A stretch of 64,000 nucleotides of DNA. Source: Cytauxzoon felis. Taxonomy: Eukaryota > Apicomplexa > Aconoidasida > Piroplasmida > Theileriidae. The translations under genes were made by a program, and so were the position numbers. This document shows positions 34,120 to 45,400 of the stretch, in pieces. The notes beneath the pieces are model-generated. The model did not search any database, was not told where the DNA came from, and saw only the letters and a list, made by a program, of their open reading frames with translations. The DNA is taken from positions 1 through 64,000 of the forward strand of contig JAIQCW010000062.1 of the NCBI GenBank assembly GCA_020283715.1, in the 5' to 3' direction. Numbering within the stretch: the first letter of the stretch is position 1; each line of letters begins with the position of its first letter.

Positions 34120-34960
34120 AGGGGTACTTGAATCAGCTAATAATGAAAATACAACCAAAGATACACTTAAGGCAACGAGTATAAGCTATCACTACGGTAC
34201 GGATACACCTGGAACTGAAGCAGGTACTAATAATTGGACATTACCTACTGATAGAAGTAAATATACAACTATTGGAGATGCCGATGCAGATGTTTTCATC
34301 AGATGGGATGCTGTCGCTAAGAAAATGACTGATGATGTTAAGACTACATTAAGGACTTGTTGGACTAGTGGTTGGAATCAAGAACCTATTATAGGACTTC
34401 TAATTATATCCATTACAATGTCTGGAACATCATTCATCTATATATTAATGGGGCTATTTACACCATTAAATGGGGAATTTATAAGGTTATTTATAATTGA
34501 TGGCATCACATTTTCTATCCTGACCATAACTGTGATATTTGTCAATCTACTTGCAGCAAACTATGTTGATAAGGTTGAGCTTAGGGATGTTACATTTCAG
34601 AGAACCCATTTGGAATATATAGGACATTCAGCCAGATATCAAATTGGCACTAATAATGCTCCTGATACTACTACTCCTATTCCCGAAGCTAATATGAGTA
34701 ATTATAGTGGTCGTTACTTCAAGGAAGTCAAAGTGGGGAATTTCAAAGTTGTAGTAAAAAGTACTCATACTGCTACAGCTGCTGGAACTAATAATCTATC
34801 TGATGTTAATATTATTGCAACTGTTGGATTGATTATCATCCCGGCAAGAATACGGAATATGTATATGGACCAAATAGAAGGTGGTATGAGAATCCATCCC
34901 CTCCTGATAATGCTAATAAAGACAAAGTGGGTGCTAGTGATTTTACATCTAAAAATCATA
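34120..34960 (+). pseudogene. Array unit 9
   Basis: Reads VLESANNENTTKDTLKATS, a TEAGTNNWTLPTDRSKY stretch, VAKKMTDDVKTTLRTCW, helices (IIGLLIISITMSGTSFIYI, FSILTITVIFVNLLAANYV) and SDVNIIATVGL, then loses frame into NTEYVYGPNR-like coding in another frame and on to the next boundary block. It is entered from unit 8 out of frame. Confidence 0.55.
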
Positions 34961-34961
34961 T

Positions 34962-35800
34962 GTGGTGGCATCTTACGTGGGTATTCATCATTATATCCTA
35001 TGGTCCATAGATCAATGTTGGAATATATTGAAGCCATTTTATGCGGGGTGGGCCATAGATAATATATTCAAAACAGTAAACAATACGCAATGGGAGCCAA
35101 CGACAGGAACATCATATACCTGGGGAACTCACACTCCCGGAGGTGTTAGTCAACCTGACAATACTAATGCTAAAACTGTTGAAGCAAATGATGATACCGG
35201 TAATAGGAAAGCTGCCATACCCGTTAAGCTTACAAAAGATGTTGGAGGGAAGCTTAAAGATGCTTGGAATAGTGTTACGGGTGATAATAAGACGAAATTA
35301 TGGACAGAAGATCCATTCCAAGTACCTATATGTATATTAACAGTTGTTGGTGTGGTATTATTTTTCTTGTTTACAATTGGATCACTCAACACTGACAGAG
35401 ATTCCGATGATAAGACATTCATCATTACAGGGATATTATTCTCTGTATTGACTTCAACGTCCATGTTCTCCGCTCTTCTACGTGCTAATGATCAAGATAA
35501 GGTTTATCTTAATAAAATTAATGCAACAAGTATAACGTATGAATATTACAATTTTGCAGCACTATATAGAAGCAAAACCGATAATAATGAAGTTCCTTCT
35601 CAACCTAATACTGATACAGCTAATAATCCCGGTGGTAATAAAAAAATCCCAGCCAGTAGCGTTACTGCAGGTAATCATTTCAAGACGAATGACAATGATC
35701 CACAGCATGCCCCGAAAATTAGAGTTAAAAGCGATGCAGATCTTAAAGAAGTGGATTTAGCTAAGGCTAATATTATTGCAGTTATTGGAATTTTATCCAC
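34962..35800 (+). pseudogene. Array unit 10
   Basis: Reads WSIDQCWNILKPFYAGWAI, TGTSYTWGTHTPGG, NTNAKTVEANDD, DVGGKLKDAWNSVTGDN, helices (ICILTVVGVVLFFLFTIG, FSVLTSTSMFSALLRAND) and EVDLAKANIIAVIGIL, then breaks at the next boundary. It is a sister of units 5 and 7 and keeps the frame where unit 5 lost it. Confidence 0.6.
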
Positions 35801-36603
35801 ATTTTATGTCCGTCGATCAATGCTGGAATATGTTATTATCAACTCATCTTATTTTTACAATGGGAGATAATGCCAATGATTCTAATAATCAAAATATAAC
35901 AGCCAATAACCTCGGAAAGAAAGAATATAAATATCACAACACGGAAGCAACCGATAATCAAGGTGGTGAAACTACTTATAGTGTTCCTCAAGGTGTTAAA
36001 CTGGTTTCTGATGGAGATGACCTTTTTAACAGGTGGGCTGCTGTAGCCGATCATTTAACCAAAGAGGTTAAAGGAAAGCTTAGTGAAGCTAGTGGTAAAA
36101 TTATTGCCAAAAATGATGTCATTTTAATACCTCTAATAATATCTGTTGAAATGGCTGGATGTTCATTTGCCGGTATATTTATTTCAACGTTTATAATTAG
36201 AATAAGTGACGACTTGGAAGTATTTGTATATCTCTCTTTAATGTTCTCTCTCATGGCATTAATTTCCATCTTCTGCGGTGTGCTTGTAGGAAATGATCAT
36301 AACAAACGTCAGCTTAAGGCTGTTGATATTAAAAAGGAACATTTACAATATACGAATATTTTAAAATATCACAAAGGGACAGAGTATAATAAACTTGATA
36401 TTGGTACAGCTACTTCTAGTAATAATACTGTAGATGCTGGTGATCTTGGCACTTACAAAGTTTACTTTAAAGTGACTTCAGACGAAAATGGTAAACCTAT
36501 ACCTCCTCAAGTACGAGTTAAAAGTAATACCAGTATTGAACAAATTAAAAAACTAGCTAAGGCTAATATTATTGCAGTTATTGGAATTCTATCCTCTCTT
36601 TAA
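35776..36603 (+). pseudogene. Array unit 11
   Basis: Reads SVDQCWNMLLSTHLIFTMG, NANDSNNQNITANNLG, DHLTKEVKGKLSEASGK, helices (LIPLIISVEMAGCSFAGIF, SLMALISIFCGVLVGND) and KKLAKANIIAVIGILSSL-stop at the same point where unit 10 joins its neighbour. Confidence 0.6.
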
Positions 36604-36639
36604 TTTACAGTTACACTTATAATGTTAAATACCGTTTGT

Positions 36640-37295
36640 TGATGGAGGGAAAAAGATACACATGGGGAATACATGATCCATCTGATGATAATACTGTTAC
36701 TACTAATCCTGGCACTAGAAATATTAGGGAGCATAAACAAACTGATGGAACTACTCAACTTGAAAAAGGCACACATTACAATAAAGTTTCTCATTTGTTG
36801 ATGGGTTTAATAAAAAGAATGCATTAGCCACAAAATTAACAGATGATGTAGGGAAAGTTAATAATGTTTGGGATACAAGGACTAAACTTGGTGAACCTTG
36901 GAAAGATGATATCATGTCACCTCCTGTTATAACTTCAACTGCTGTCGCTGGTATATCATTCTCTAGTATATTCCTTTGGTTACTCGTTGTATGGTTTGTG
37001 GAATCTCCTTATTCACCTATATTCATCGGTATAATATTCTCGATTCTCGGATTAATTCCCATTTTTACATGCCTAATTTCTGGAAATTATAATGATAAGG
37101 ATACACTTAAAAATCAGATTACATCGGGTAGCTTTAGATATAAATATAAAAATACTGGAAGTTCAAATGCCCAGAATTATAGATTTGGTACTGATCGATG
37201 GCAACCACAAGGTTCTTTTATTACTTCTAATGCTCTTCTTCTTGATACTAATCTAAACAATAATGATCACATAACAACTGCAATACAACTATAGC
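36640..37295 (+). pseudogene. Array unit 12, last unit
   Basis: Reads GKRYTWGIHDPSDDNTV, then after a frameshift near 36800 KLTDDVGKVNNVWDTRTK and the helix pair VAGISFSSIFLWLLVVWFV and FIGIIFSILGLIPIFTCLI, which is nearly identical over about 170 bp to unit 4 (27485-27660 versus 36925-37100). It then decays. This similarity indicates recent duplication or conversion. Confidence 0.65.
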
Positions 37296-37572
37296 GGATG
37301 CTCCCAAAGTTGAAGGTGAAAAGACTTCCAACATCATCACAATGAATCTCAATCCTCTTTAATAATTATAATCTTCATTAAAACCTCACATCCCCCACTT
37401 ATACACTACACCATTAAAAATTTAAAAAACTTTTCACATTTAAGTTGAATAATATAATTTAGCTGAATTTAATGTGATTTAGTCTGCATTTAAAAGTATT
37501 TTATAATTTGATAGACAACTTTCATTGAGTTTAGATGACGAAACCAGATCGAACAGAGACAATTCGACCTCA

Positions 37573-38979
37573 TCATTCCTCGTATGGTATGAATTCTGTA
37601 CCGTTCATATATGGAACAAGAGCTTTCGGTATGATGACACCATCAGATGTCTGGTAGTTTTCTAGGATGCAGCATAGACATCTTTGTGAAGCGACGAGAG
37701 TGCCATTGAGCATGTGTACGAATTTTTTATTCGATGTGTCGTTTGTAAAGTATTTAGAATTTAAATTTCTAGCTTGGAAATCAGTGCAATTAGAACATGA
37801 AACCAATTCCCTATAGTCATTGTAACCGGGGAACCAAGCTTCAAGATCATATTTCTTGGCAGCGGCTTTATTTAATGCCCCGGCAACAATAGAAACAATT
37901 CTATACGGTAACTCTAGTGATTTATAGAATTCTTCAGAATATCTGACCATTTCTTCATGCATTTCATTTGATTTGTCGTCCTCTGTTACACAGAATTGTT
38001 CGATTTTTTGGAACTGATGGACACGAAAGATACCTTTAATATCTTTGCCATGCGCACCAGCTTCTTTCCTAAAACAAGATGATACACCAGCATATTTCAA
38101 TGGCAATTGCTTGGATTGATATAGTTCATTACGATGTAATGCAGCCAATGGCTGTTCAGATGTAGCGATTAGGAACAATTTATTCGCATCATAGTCTTTA
38201 GTCTGATTTTCGTTAGTTGGTAGTTCCAATGGAGGTATCAAGTATAGAGATTCCTCAAAATCCTCTAATTCTGCACATTCAGACATGATAGGCTTCTTCA
38301 TGAAATATGGCGGTTGTATAGGCAGGTAGCCTCTGCTCACCAAAAAGTTGAGACCATATTGTATCAATGCCATGTTTAATAAACAACCAACACCTTTTAA
38401 GAAAAAACCGCGATGACCAGCTATCTCTATACCCTTATTTAATTCTATACTATTAATCTTCTTTAAGATTTCATGATGTTGTAAGATCTTCCATGGCGGT
38501 CTTTTAATTTTAGTAACAGGGTCATACCCATATTTCTCGTTACTACCAACTCTATACTCCCATGGATATACAGAGGGCATCCATACCCTTAATGTCTCAT
38601 TCAAACTCTCGTCCTTAGATGCTATACAATCTTCCGATGTTATATTACCCACCGTTTTTAGTAACATGTCACGTTTTCCCGTAATTTTATCAATCATACT
38701 CAAATATTCAGGCAATTCCTTCTTTTTTAACTCGGCCATCTTCTTCAAATTCATGAATTCTTCCGATTTTGGATTCAACTTGGCCTCCTCAGAAATCCTT
38801 TTAGAAATTTCATTCAAATTCTTCTTCAACTGCTGATATGTATAGGTTATTTTCCTCCATTCCTCATCAGCCTCTATTACTCTATCCACATTCTCAGGAT
38901 TCTCACATCTCCTCCTCTCAGATGCCCTCAATATCTCAAGTAACTTCTCATCACGTAAATAACTAACACTAATCACCAT
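37573..38979 (-). CDS. Seryl-tRNA synthetase, cytosolic type
   Basis: Class II aminoacyl-tRNA synthetase charging tRNA-Ser. Single-exon ORF of 468 residues starting MVISVSYLRDEKLLEI. The N-terminal antiparallel coiled-coil arm covers residues about 30-110. Motif 2 is seen as CFRKEAGAHGKDIKGIFRVH, preceded by the TSEQPLAALHR block. Motif 3 lies in the MLNGTLVASQRCLCCILEN region with the family's N-G-T-x-x-A and R-x-x-x-x-x-x-E pattern. There is no organelle leader. Length matches eukaryotic SerRS. No modular repeat is present. Confidence 0.96.
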   Translation of the reverse strand: MVISVSYLRDEKLLEILRASERRRCENPENVDRVIEADEEWRKITYTYQQLKKNLNEISKRISEEAKLNPKSEEFMNLKKMAELKKKELPEYLSMIDKITGKRDMLLKTVGNITSEDCIASKDESLNETLRVWMPSVYPWEYRVGSNEKYGYDPVTKIKRPPWKILQHHEILKKINSIELNKGIEIAGHRGFFLKGVGCLLNMALIQYGLNFLVSRGYLPIQPPYFMKKPIMSECAELEDFEESLYLIPPLELPTNENQTKDYDANKLFLIATSEQPLAALHRNELYQSKQLPLKYAGVSSCFRKEAGAHGKDIKGIFRVHQFQKIEQFCVTEDDKSNEMHEEMVRYSEEFYKSLELPYRIVSIVAGALNKAAAKKYDLEAWFPGYNDYRELVSCSNCTDFQARNLNSKYFTNDTSNKKFVHMLNGTLVASQRCLCCILENYQTSDGVIIPKALVPYMNGTEFIPYEE

Positions 38980-39027
38980 TTTATACAGACAAATAATTAC
39001 GACAAAATATATTATTAATTTTAAAAT

Positions 39028-41443
39028 TTAATTACAAGATAAATTGTAATAATCGTCGCTCTCAGCACGCTGATACTCATCCACCAGCAATTGCACAACA
39101 TCTCTGTAAAATATCGTCCGAAAAAACTACAACTCACCTCGAATGCTCCATTTCCTCGAAATTACCGTTACCATCCGTTGATGAAAATATATCTTCCTTC
39201 CTATAATAATCATAACGAATGATCCTCCACATAAGATACTATCTACATCTACTTTGTCTTGATGAGGGCTCTTCTCCACCTGAGGTCCAATCACTACACT
39301 TCTGCCACGATCTCTGGGAGTGGCATTACCGTTTACGGGGAGGTAATTGGAAGAAGCCTCCACGGCGAGTGGAACAGATGTGGATTGGACCTCAAGTAGA
39401 GGATATGCAAGACAAAAGAATTTACATCAAATGGAATGGAATGTAGATTGTAATAGAGAATGGATTTATGAGCCTAAACTAACCTATAATTATCTAAAAA
39501 TGCTCTTCTCGTATACAATTTATCGTAATGTTCTATACAAACTTCGAATAACTGTATATATACGTCTGTTATAATTAGTTCATGCCATACCTTAGATATT
39601 GACGTATGATTAGCTAGGAGTAGTCCTGATAGCTTATGTACTTGTTGTACAAACGGGGACTGTTTAGATGACACAACTTGGATAGCTGCTGGATTCCACT
39701 TTACAAATTCAACTAAATTCCTTTCCTTAATACGTTCTAGACTCTTACAAATCTAATTTTATAATTTATAGCCATTAATCAACAAACCTCTAGAGGATCA
39801 ACTTCACCCCTTATAATATTCAAGGCTGATAAGTATTTACCATCTTTCAATGAAGTAGAGACCTAAAGGAATGTGAGAGGTATGTATTGTAAGGAGAGTA
39901 TAGTTCGTGTAGTGATGATGATACTACAATAAACTCGCTACACACGTACCATAATGTTCTGTGGTGTATAAAGTCTCCTCAAAATTTCAAGTAATGTTGT
40001 ACGTTGTATAGAAGAGACGTGACTATTAATTGTTATAGGAGAATATGAAGTAACCAGGAAATGACATCGCGGTATTATAATAAGAGACGATAATAAAGAA
40101 ATCAAATCATTATTTATAGGACCAGGATAACGTATTGTCGATGTTGATGCCGACATCACCGTAGATACCTAAATCATACAGTAATCAATCATTAACTACG
40201 AGGAAATTCAGTGAGACGTATACAGGAGATATTCCACTTAGGTCCAATCCAACTCTCCTCGTCCTGCCGTCAGCTCTTTTAATTACCAATCTCTAAAGAG
40301 TATAGCCACTCCCGGAGATCGTGGCGAAGAATCCGAGATGATCTATGGGAGTCGAGGTGAGGTAAATAGAGAGGCCGCCACGCCTAGTGGAATGAGGAGT
40401 AGTACTGGACCTCAAGTGGAACCCGTAGCTGATCTCAGGGAAGCGAAGGGGGAAGTAATTAAGGAAGCTGACGGCAGGACGACCTCAGGTGAAGAGCTGT
40501 CTGCAAGACAAGAAAATGTTGTACTAGAATGTAATGTATGAGAACTATGGGTAGACAAGTCTAAGCGGTCATATTATTTCGGATAGACATACTAGAGTAT
40601 TGGTTTCTTGTATGGTGGGATCTTTAAGTTTGAGTTTATCTTCAACTATTTTATTGAGCGCTGAGTTGTCTATTACGATGACGGAATCTGCATTTAATGT
40701 TAGTCTTTTGAGTGTGAGGATGCTGTTATAAGGTTGTACTACGACATCGCTGGAATCTGAGACTAGTTGTGGGAATACTGAGTAGGTTTGAATTAATTTC
40801 TTTGGATAAGAGTCACTTAATAACTCTAGAAGATAACTGCCCATACCGCTACCTGTACCTCCAGCCTGGATAGTAGAAATGCTTTATAAATGTTGACAAC
40901 ATACTATTGAATGACATAATGTAAATCCTTCAAGATTATCCGATGCATCAGCTTCACGATCAATGAGATCAATAAGTATATCATGGACTTTCTTAGCTTT
41001 TGAATATCCACATCCCCAATTATTACCAGCACCTATAGATAAACTGACTTCTGGAAGGACAAAATACCTCCACCATCTTTGGATATGAAAAAATTTTCCG
41101 GATTATATAGATTTTTAAATTCTGAATTCTAAATTAATTTACAAAGACATAATTAATAAACTCTCATACCATTATATTATTTATTACCCTGGGCTCCAAG
41201 TCGAAGAGCACAGCCCTTGGAACATAATGCTGATCATCCGCTTGATAAAAAAATACATCTTTGCGATCATTAATACTCAAATTCGTATTTATATTGCCAT
41301 TCTGAAATTAAATATTATTAAAACTCATCAAAATTTCAATCTACTTGATCAATTCCATGCTCTAGGCATAACTGCTTCCAGTATTCCATACCAATTTGGT
41401 TACCGCACTGGCCAACCTGCAAAGTTATAATCTCCTTAGGCAT
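39028..41443 (-). CDS. TUBG: Gamma-tubulin
   Basis: Gamma-tubulin nucleates microtubules at spindle poles. Eleven exons join in phase: 41443-41345, 41301-41170, 41128-41068, 41032-40905, 40865-40593, 40168-39950, 39862-39788, 39752-39591, 39551-39484, 39200-39138 and 39103-39028, giving 451 residues, the human length. Landmarks are the start [37 protein letters not shown], the GTP-binding [68 protein letters not shown] and the end [16 protein letters not shown]. Introns are 35-44 nt, except two that carry modular repeats: intron 5 (424 nt) and intron 9 (283 nt). The third intron is only 35 nt. Confidence 0.96.
39274..39416. repeat. Modular repeat 16, in gamma-tubulin intron 9
   Basis: Modules A, F (CCGTTTACGGGG), B and A, with a degraded C. 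Short copy. Confidence 0.9.
40232..40512. repeat. Modular repeat 17, in gamma-tubulin intron 5
   Basis: Modules A, D, F, a GATCTATGGGAGTCGAGG variant of E2, B (variant), A, E1, D, A, C. The GATC..GGGAGTCGAGG variant is shared with repeat 1. Confidence 0.92.
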
Positions 41444-41599
41444 TTTTATAATATATATATATTTATCATCATATTAAATAAAAATTATGCATTTTTTAGC
41501 AAGTAATCTTCTTTATACGTTCCACCACGACATATTACTCTGTCATACGGTTATAAATTCTTGAGTCTCGAGCTTCCTTCCTTCCCCTCTATCATAGAT

Positions 41600-41775
41600 C
41601 ATAACATCAGCTCTTATATTTAATTATCCTTCCAGCTCCCATAGATCGCTTCCAGGTAGTCCACTCGAGGTCTGTTTGCATAGATAGACATTATACCGAG
41701 GATGATCTCAGGGAATCTGAGGGGAAATAAATAAAAGAGGCACCACGGCGAGTGGAAAGGAGGTTGTAATATTCG
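41600..41775. repeat. Modular repeat 18, intergenic
   Basis: Modules E2, A, a GATGATCTCAGGGAATC variant of E1 and B. It lies downstream of the secreted-protein gene. Confidence 0.85.
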
Positions 41776-41835
41776 ATTGATAATGCTTTAGATGCTGCTC
41801 TTTTTGTAGAATGGTTTTCGTTTAATATTCTTTCT

Positions 41836-42363
41836 TTACGATTCTTCTTCTTCGCTTCCTTCTGCTTCCTCCTTATTGGCGCCAGTCTCTGATTCATCAC
41901 TAGTCGCAGTCTTATTTTTATCACCGGAGCATATAACACGGACTCTGGTCATGCCGCAATCCACTTTAATTGGTCTTGCAACTGCATCACCTGTTTCATT
42001 TACTTTAGCTTTTGCGGCACCGATACTAGCTGTGAGTTGTTGTTCAGCATTTTCTAGCGACTGTATCAATGGGTCTTTAGGAGGTGTTTCTAATGATACC
42101 TCAGCGGGCTTAATGGCAATGCCGCTCCTTAAATTTCCAGTTACATGTTGTGTTGGTATTATAGAGTCTAATGTCTCGTTCAATTGGTTCTTTTTATCAT
42201 CAGTAGGTACAGCTGGAGTTACAGGAGCTGATACAGCAGGTACACTGATAGGGCTAATAGAATCCAATGATGGCACTTCAGTAGGCACACCATAAGCCTG
42301 TTGAAATATAACCGATTGGGTTACGATCAATGACATAAACACAAAACTAATTATAGAATTCAT
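41836..42363 (-). CDS. Unknown secreted protein
   Basis: ORF of 175 residues with a clear N-terminal signal peptide (MNSIISFVFMSLIVTQSVIF, probable cleavage after AYG). The mature part is Pro/Val/Ser-rich at first (SPISVPAVSAPVTPAVP), has a helical middle (LIQSLENAEQQLTASIGAAK) and a two-Cys region (VDCGMTRVRVICSGD), and ends in an acidic tail (KEEAEGSEEEES). No membrane anchor or GPI signal is visible. I do not recognise the family. In a piroplasm this could be a dense-granule, microneme or exported protein; that is inference from the signal peptide only. Confidence 0.65.
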   Translation of the reverse strand: MNSIISFVFMSLIVTQSVIFQQAYGVPTEVPSLDSISPISVPAVSAPVTPAVPTDDKKNQLNETLDSIIPTQHVTGNLRSGIAIKPAEVSLETPPKDPLIQSLENAEQQLTASIGAAKAKVNETGDAVARPIKVDCGMTRVRVICSGDKNKTATSDESETGANKEEAEGSEEEES

Positions 42364-42473
42364 TTTTAATTAAATTTTTATAATTAAAATATACAAATCT
42401 ATTTATCTCATTAGTGAAAAAATTACACATTTTGAATCTAAAGAAAAAAATTTCTCCTTTTATATTCACACAT

Positions 42474-45400
42474 TTATAACAATGTCTCAAATATTGTATC
42501 TATATTTGTAGGAGCTACTCTATACACCCATGCATTCCCTTTACTTCGATCCAATCTCGATGTTCTCTGATCCGCTCTACGCCTATTCACTATCAACTCC
42601 CTATATTGTCATTATAACCACAAGGCGAATTAACCCAACGAAGTATGAGCACTCTATGCGAGGTCCAATTACTAACTCTACACCTGAGGTCGTCTTGCAG
42701 ACAGCTTCTCTATTTAGTTCCCCTTCCGCTTCCCTGAGATCGTTTTCGGGTAGTCCACTTGAGGTCCAATTACTAACTTCAGCCACGATCTCTGGAGTGG
42801 CTTTACTCTTTAGAGATAGGTAAATAGAGAAGCTGACGGCAGGACGAAAACAAGGTTGTAACCTCAGGTGGAAGGTCGAATGGAAAGGAAACATGAGTAG
42901 TAATCATTGATTGAGTACAATAATGTTTCATCATGTTTTTCGGTGAAACTAACCTGAGATCTTCTATGATTTCATGATTGAGGAACCAATATGCATGTCT
43001 GATGAAGTGTACATTAGATCCTAGCCATGTAGTATCAATGACATCGACATCTAGCCATTCTTTATGTACTAATTCTTTATTAAGCTTGGTTTTTTCTTCT
43101 AATAATGCAAATGGTAATATTACAGAGCCTATCGTACATATCTTATTTGGCTGATTATTAGAATCATCATCGCTCCTCAATACATACAAATCATTTATAC
43201 AACGACCCAAGCGACTCTTTCTCGTCAATATTTCCGCCATACGCAATGCCTATATATTTATATATTGAATGTATTCCACTCGAGGTCCAATCCAACTCTT
43301 CTTCCACTAGGCTCCACCGTTGGTCTTTCCACTCGCCGTGGAGGCCTTCTTCCAATTACCTATCTCTAAAGAGTAAAGCCACTCCCAGAGATCGTGGCGA
43401 AAGTATGGTGATTGGACCTCAAGTGGGACCTGGAAGCGATCTACGGGAGCTGGAAGGGGAAGTAAATAGATAAGGCCACCACGGCGAGTGGAAAACAAGG
43501 TTGTAACCTCAGGTGGAGGGCTGTCTGCAGGACGAAGAGGGGAGGAGGTAACATTAGGTTTAGAGTTGTACAAGATTCTGTTTAAAATATTTTATATTAA
43601 CATACTTTATCTTGTAGATCGCTATAGATGGTGATATGTGTTGTGAATTTTTTGAGTAGTGGGTATGCGATTTCGATGAAATCTTGTACGATATAGTATG
43701 GATTTAGTAATGTAACGGTTAAAATTTTTAATTGATTGGTTGGATTGTTATTATCTAATGGTTTGAATAGGCATCGATCTTTAGATTTGACAATAGATAT
43801 GAATGCTGATAGGAACATTAATGCTCCCATAGAATGTGTCATTATATGTATATATCTTATACCATTTGATATTAATGATTGTAGCATTAATATAAATGCA
43901 TTATGTGTTTTAGTAGATTGTGCATTAGCTATAGCCATACTAAATTGTATAAATCCACTACCTGATGGCCAACTAAATACAAATGGTTTAATATATTGTG
44001 GATAATTACCAAATGATAATATTTGTCCAAATATACTTAATGATGCTGAACAATCTGATTTAAAACCATGTATATATACCCATGCTTCAACATTATTACA
44101 TCTATCTTTACTCCATCCTTGTACTTTTATATTATTCTTTACATGTCCTTCCATGAAATTAACTGAATGTGATTGATCTTTAGATTTATTTATATCATTA
44201 TCTATCATATATCCACCTACACTAACATTATCTTTTGGATTTCCTTTTTCTGATTGTGTATTCTTAGTACCTTCTTCTATTGTAATACGTACTTCATTAC
44301 AATAGCCTGGATTATTTGGTACATATCCATCTACCATTAAACCATATTTCTTATGATGATAAATACCAATAAATGTATCTTCATTCATAAAATGTGGTGT
44401 ATGTGTAGTTAAAGCACATAATATACATTCCATATTATTAATAATCTTAGATACAACTTCATTACTAATATCAGGCCTTAAACCAATTTTTTTTACATTA
44501 AATTTCCCCTTACTCTTATTCTTATAACGATAATTAATAATATCATTAGATACTTTACCAAGTTTTAATGTTATAGATTTCTTAGTAACATATGGATTAT
44601 CTAAAGATACAATATTACCATTACAAGATGATACAGATGTATCCAATAATGGAGCCAAATATTTCATTAAATTTTCATCATTCTTAAATGAACCAGCATA
44701 ATAACGCATCACACGAGGATATGTCCTAAAAAATGAACCAGATACACAACATTCAGCTGTAGATATACCCATATATACCTCAGAACCACACAACTCAAAC
44801 CAACCCAAATTCACATTACAAAATCCAGAACTAGTACCAACCTCACGACTCCTAAATTGCGATAATGGCAAACCTATAATAATATCATATATTAATAAAC
44901 AATCTGTTGACTCCACCTGAGGTCCGTCCTACCGTCAGCTCTTCCAATTATCTCCCCGTAAACGGTAGAACCACTCCCGGAGATCGTGGTAGTTGTGAGG
45001 GTAGTGATGTAACCTCAAGTGGACTACCCGAAGCTGATCTACGGGAAGCGAAGGGGGAAGTAAATAGAGGAGCTCCATGCAATGGAAGGGATGGACCTCA
45101 GGTGGAGAATATAGTGATTGGACTTCGAGTGGAGTTATTTCGTTGTACATACCATTTTCCCAGTAACCGATGAGTATTTCTCCATGATAATTAGAATCTG
45201 ACCAGAATCCGAATCCATGAGGTTTATAATTTTGATTGATTTGTCCAATGTATTGATATTGTGTATTTTTTTCTCGTTTATTGAAGCTTAGTATATTGAT
45301 AAGTTTATTTATGATTTTATATAATTTGGTGTGTTTTTTAGTACCGATTAATTTGATATCGATACCATTGACTTTACTATTATAGCCTTTGATTCCTTGT

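Noticed and set aside
41041..41067. A 17-nt intron in gamma-tubulin ending at TCCTTCCAG
   Set aside because: Using that acceptor gives [12 protein letters not shown] in place of the conserved GGGAGNNW; the 35-nt intron ending at CTATAG restores the family sequence exactly.
42803..43246. Separate gene starting MAEILTRKSRLGRC
   Set aside because: It joins in phase to the upstream hydrolase exon (DLQDK to ALRMAEIL), and its content matches the C-terminal part of DUF900-like proteins.
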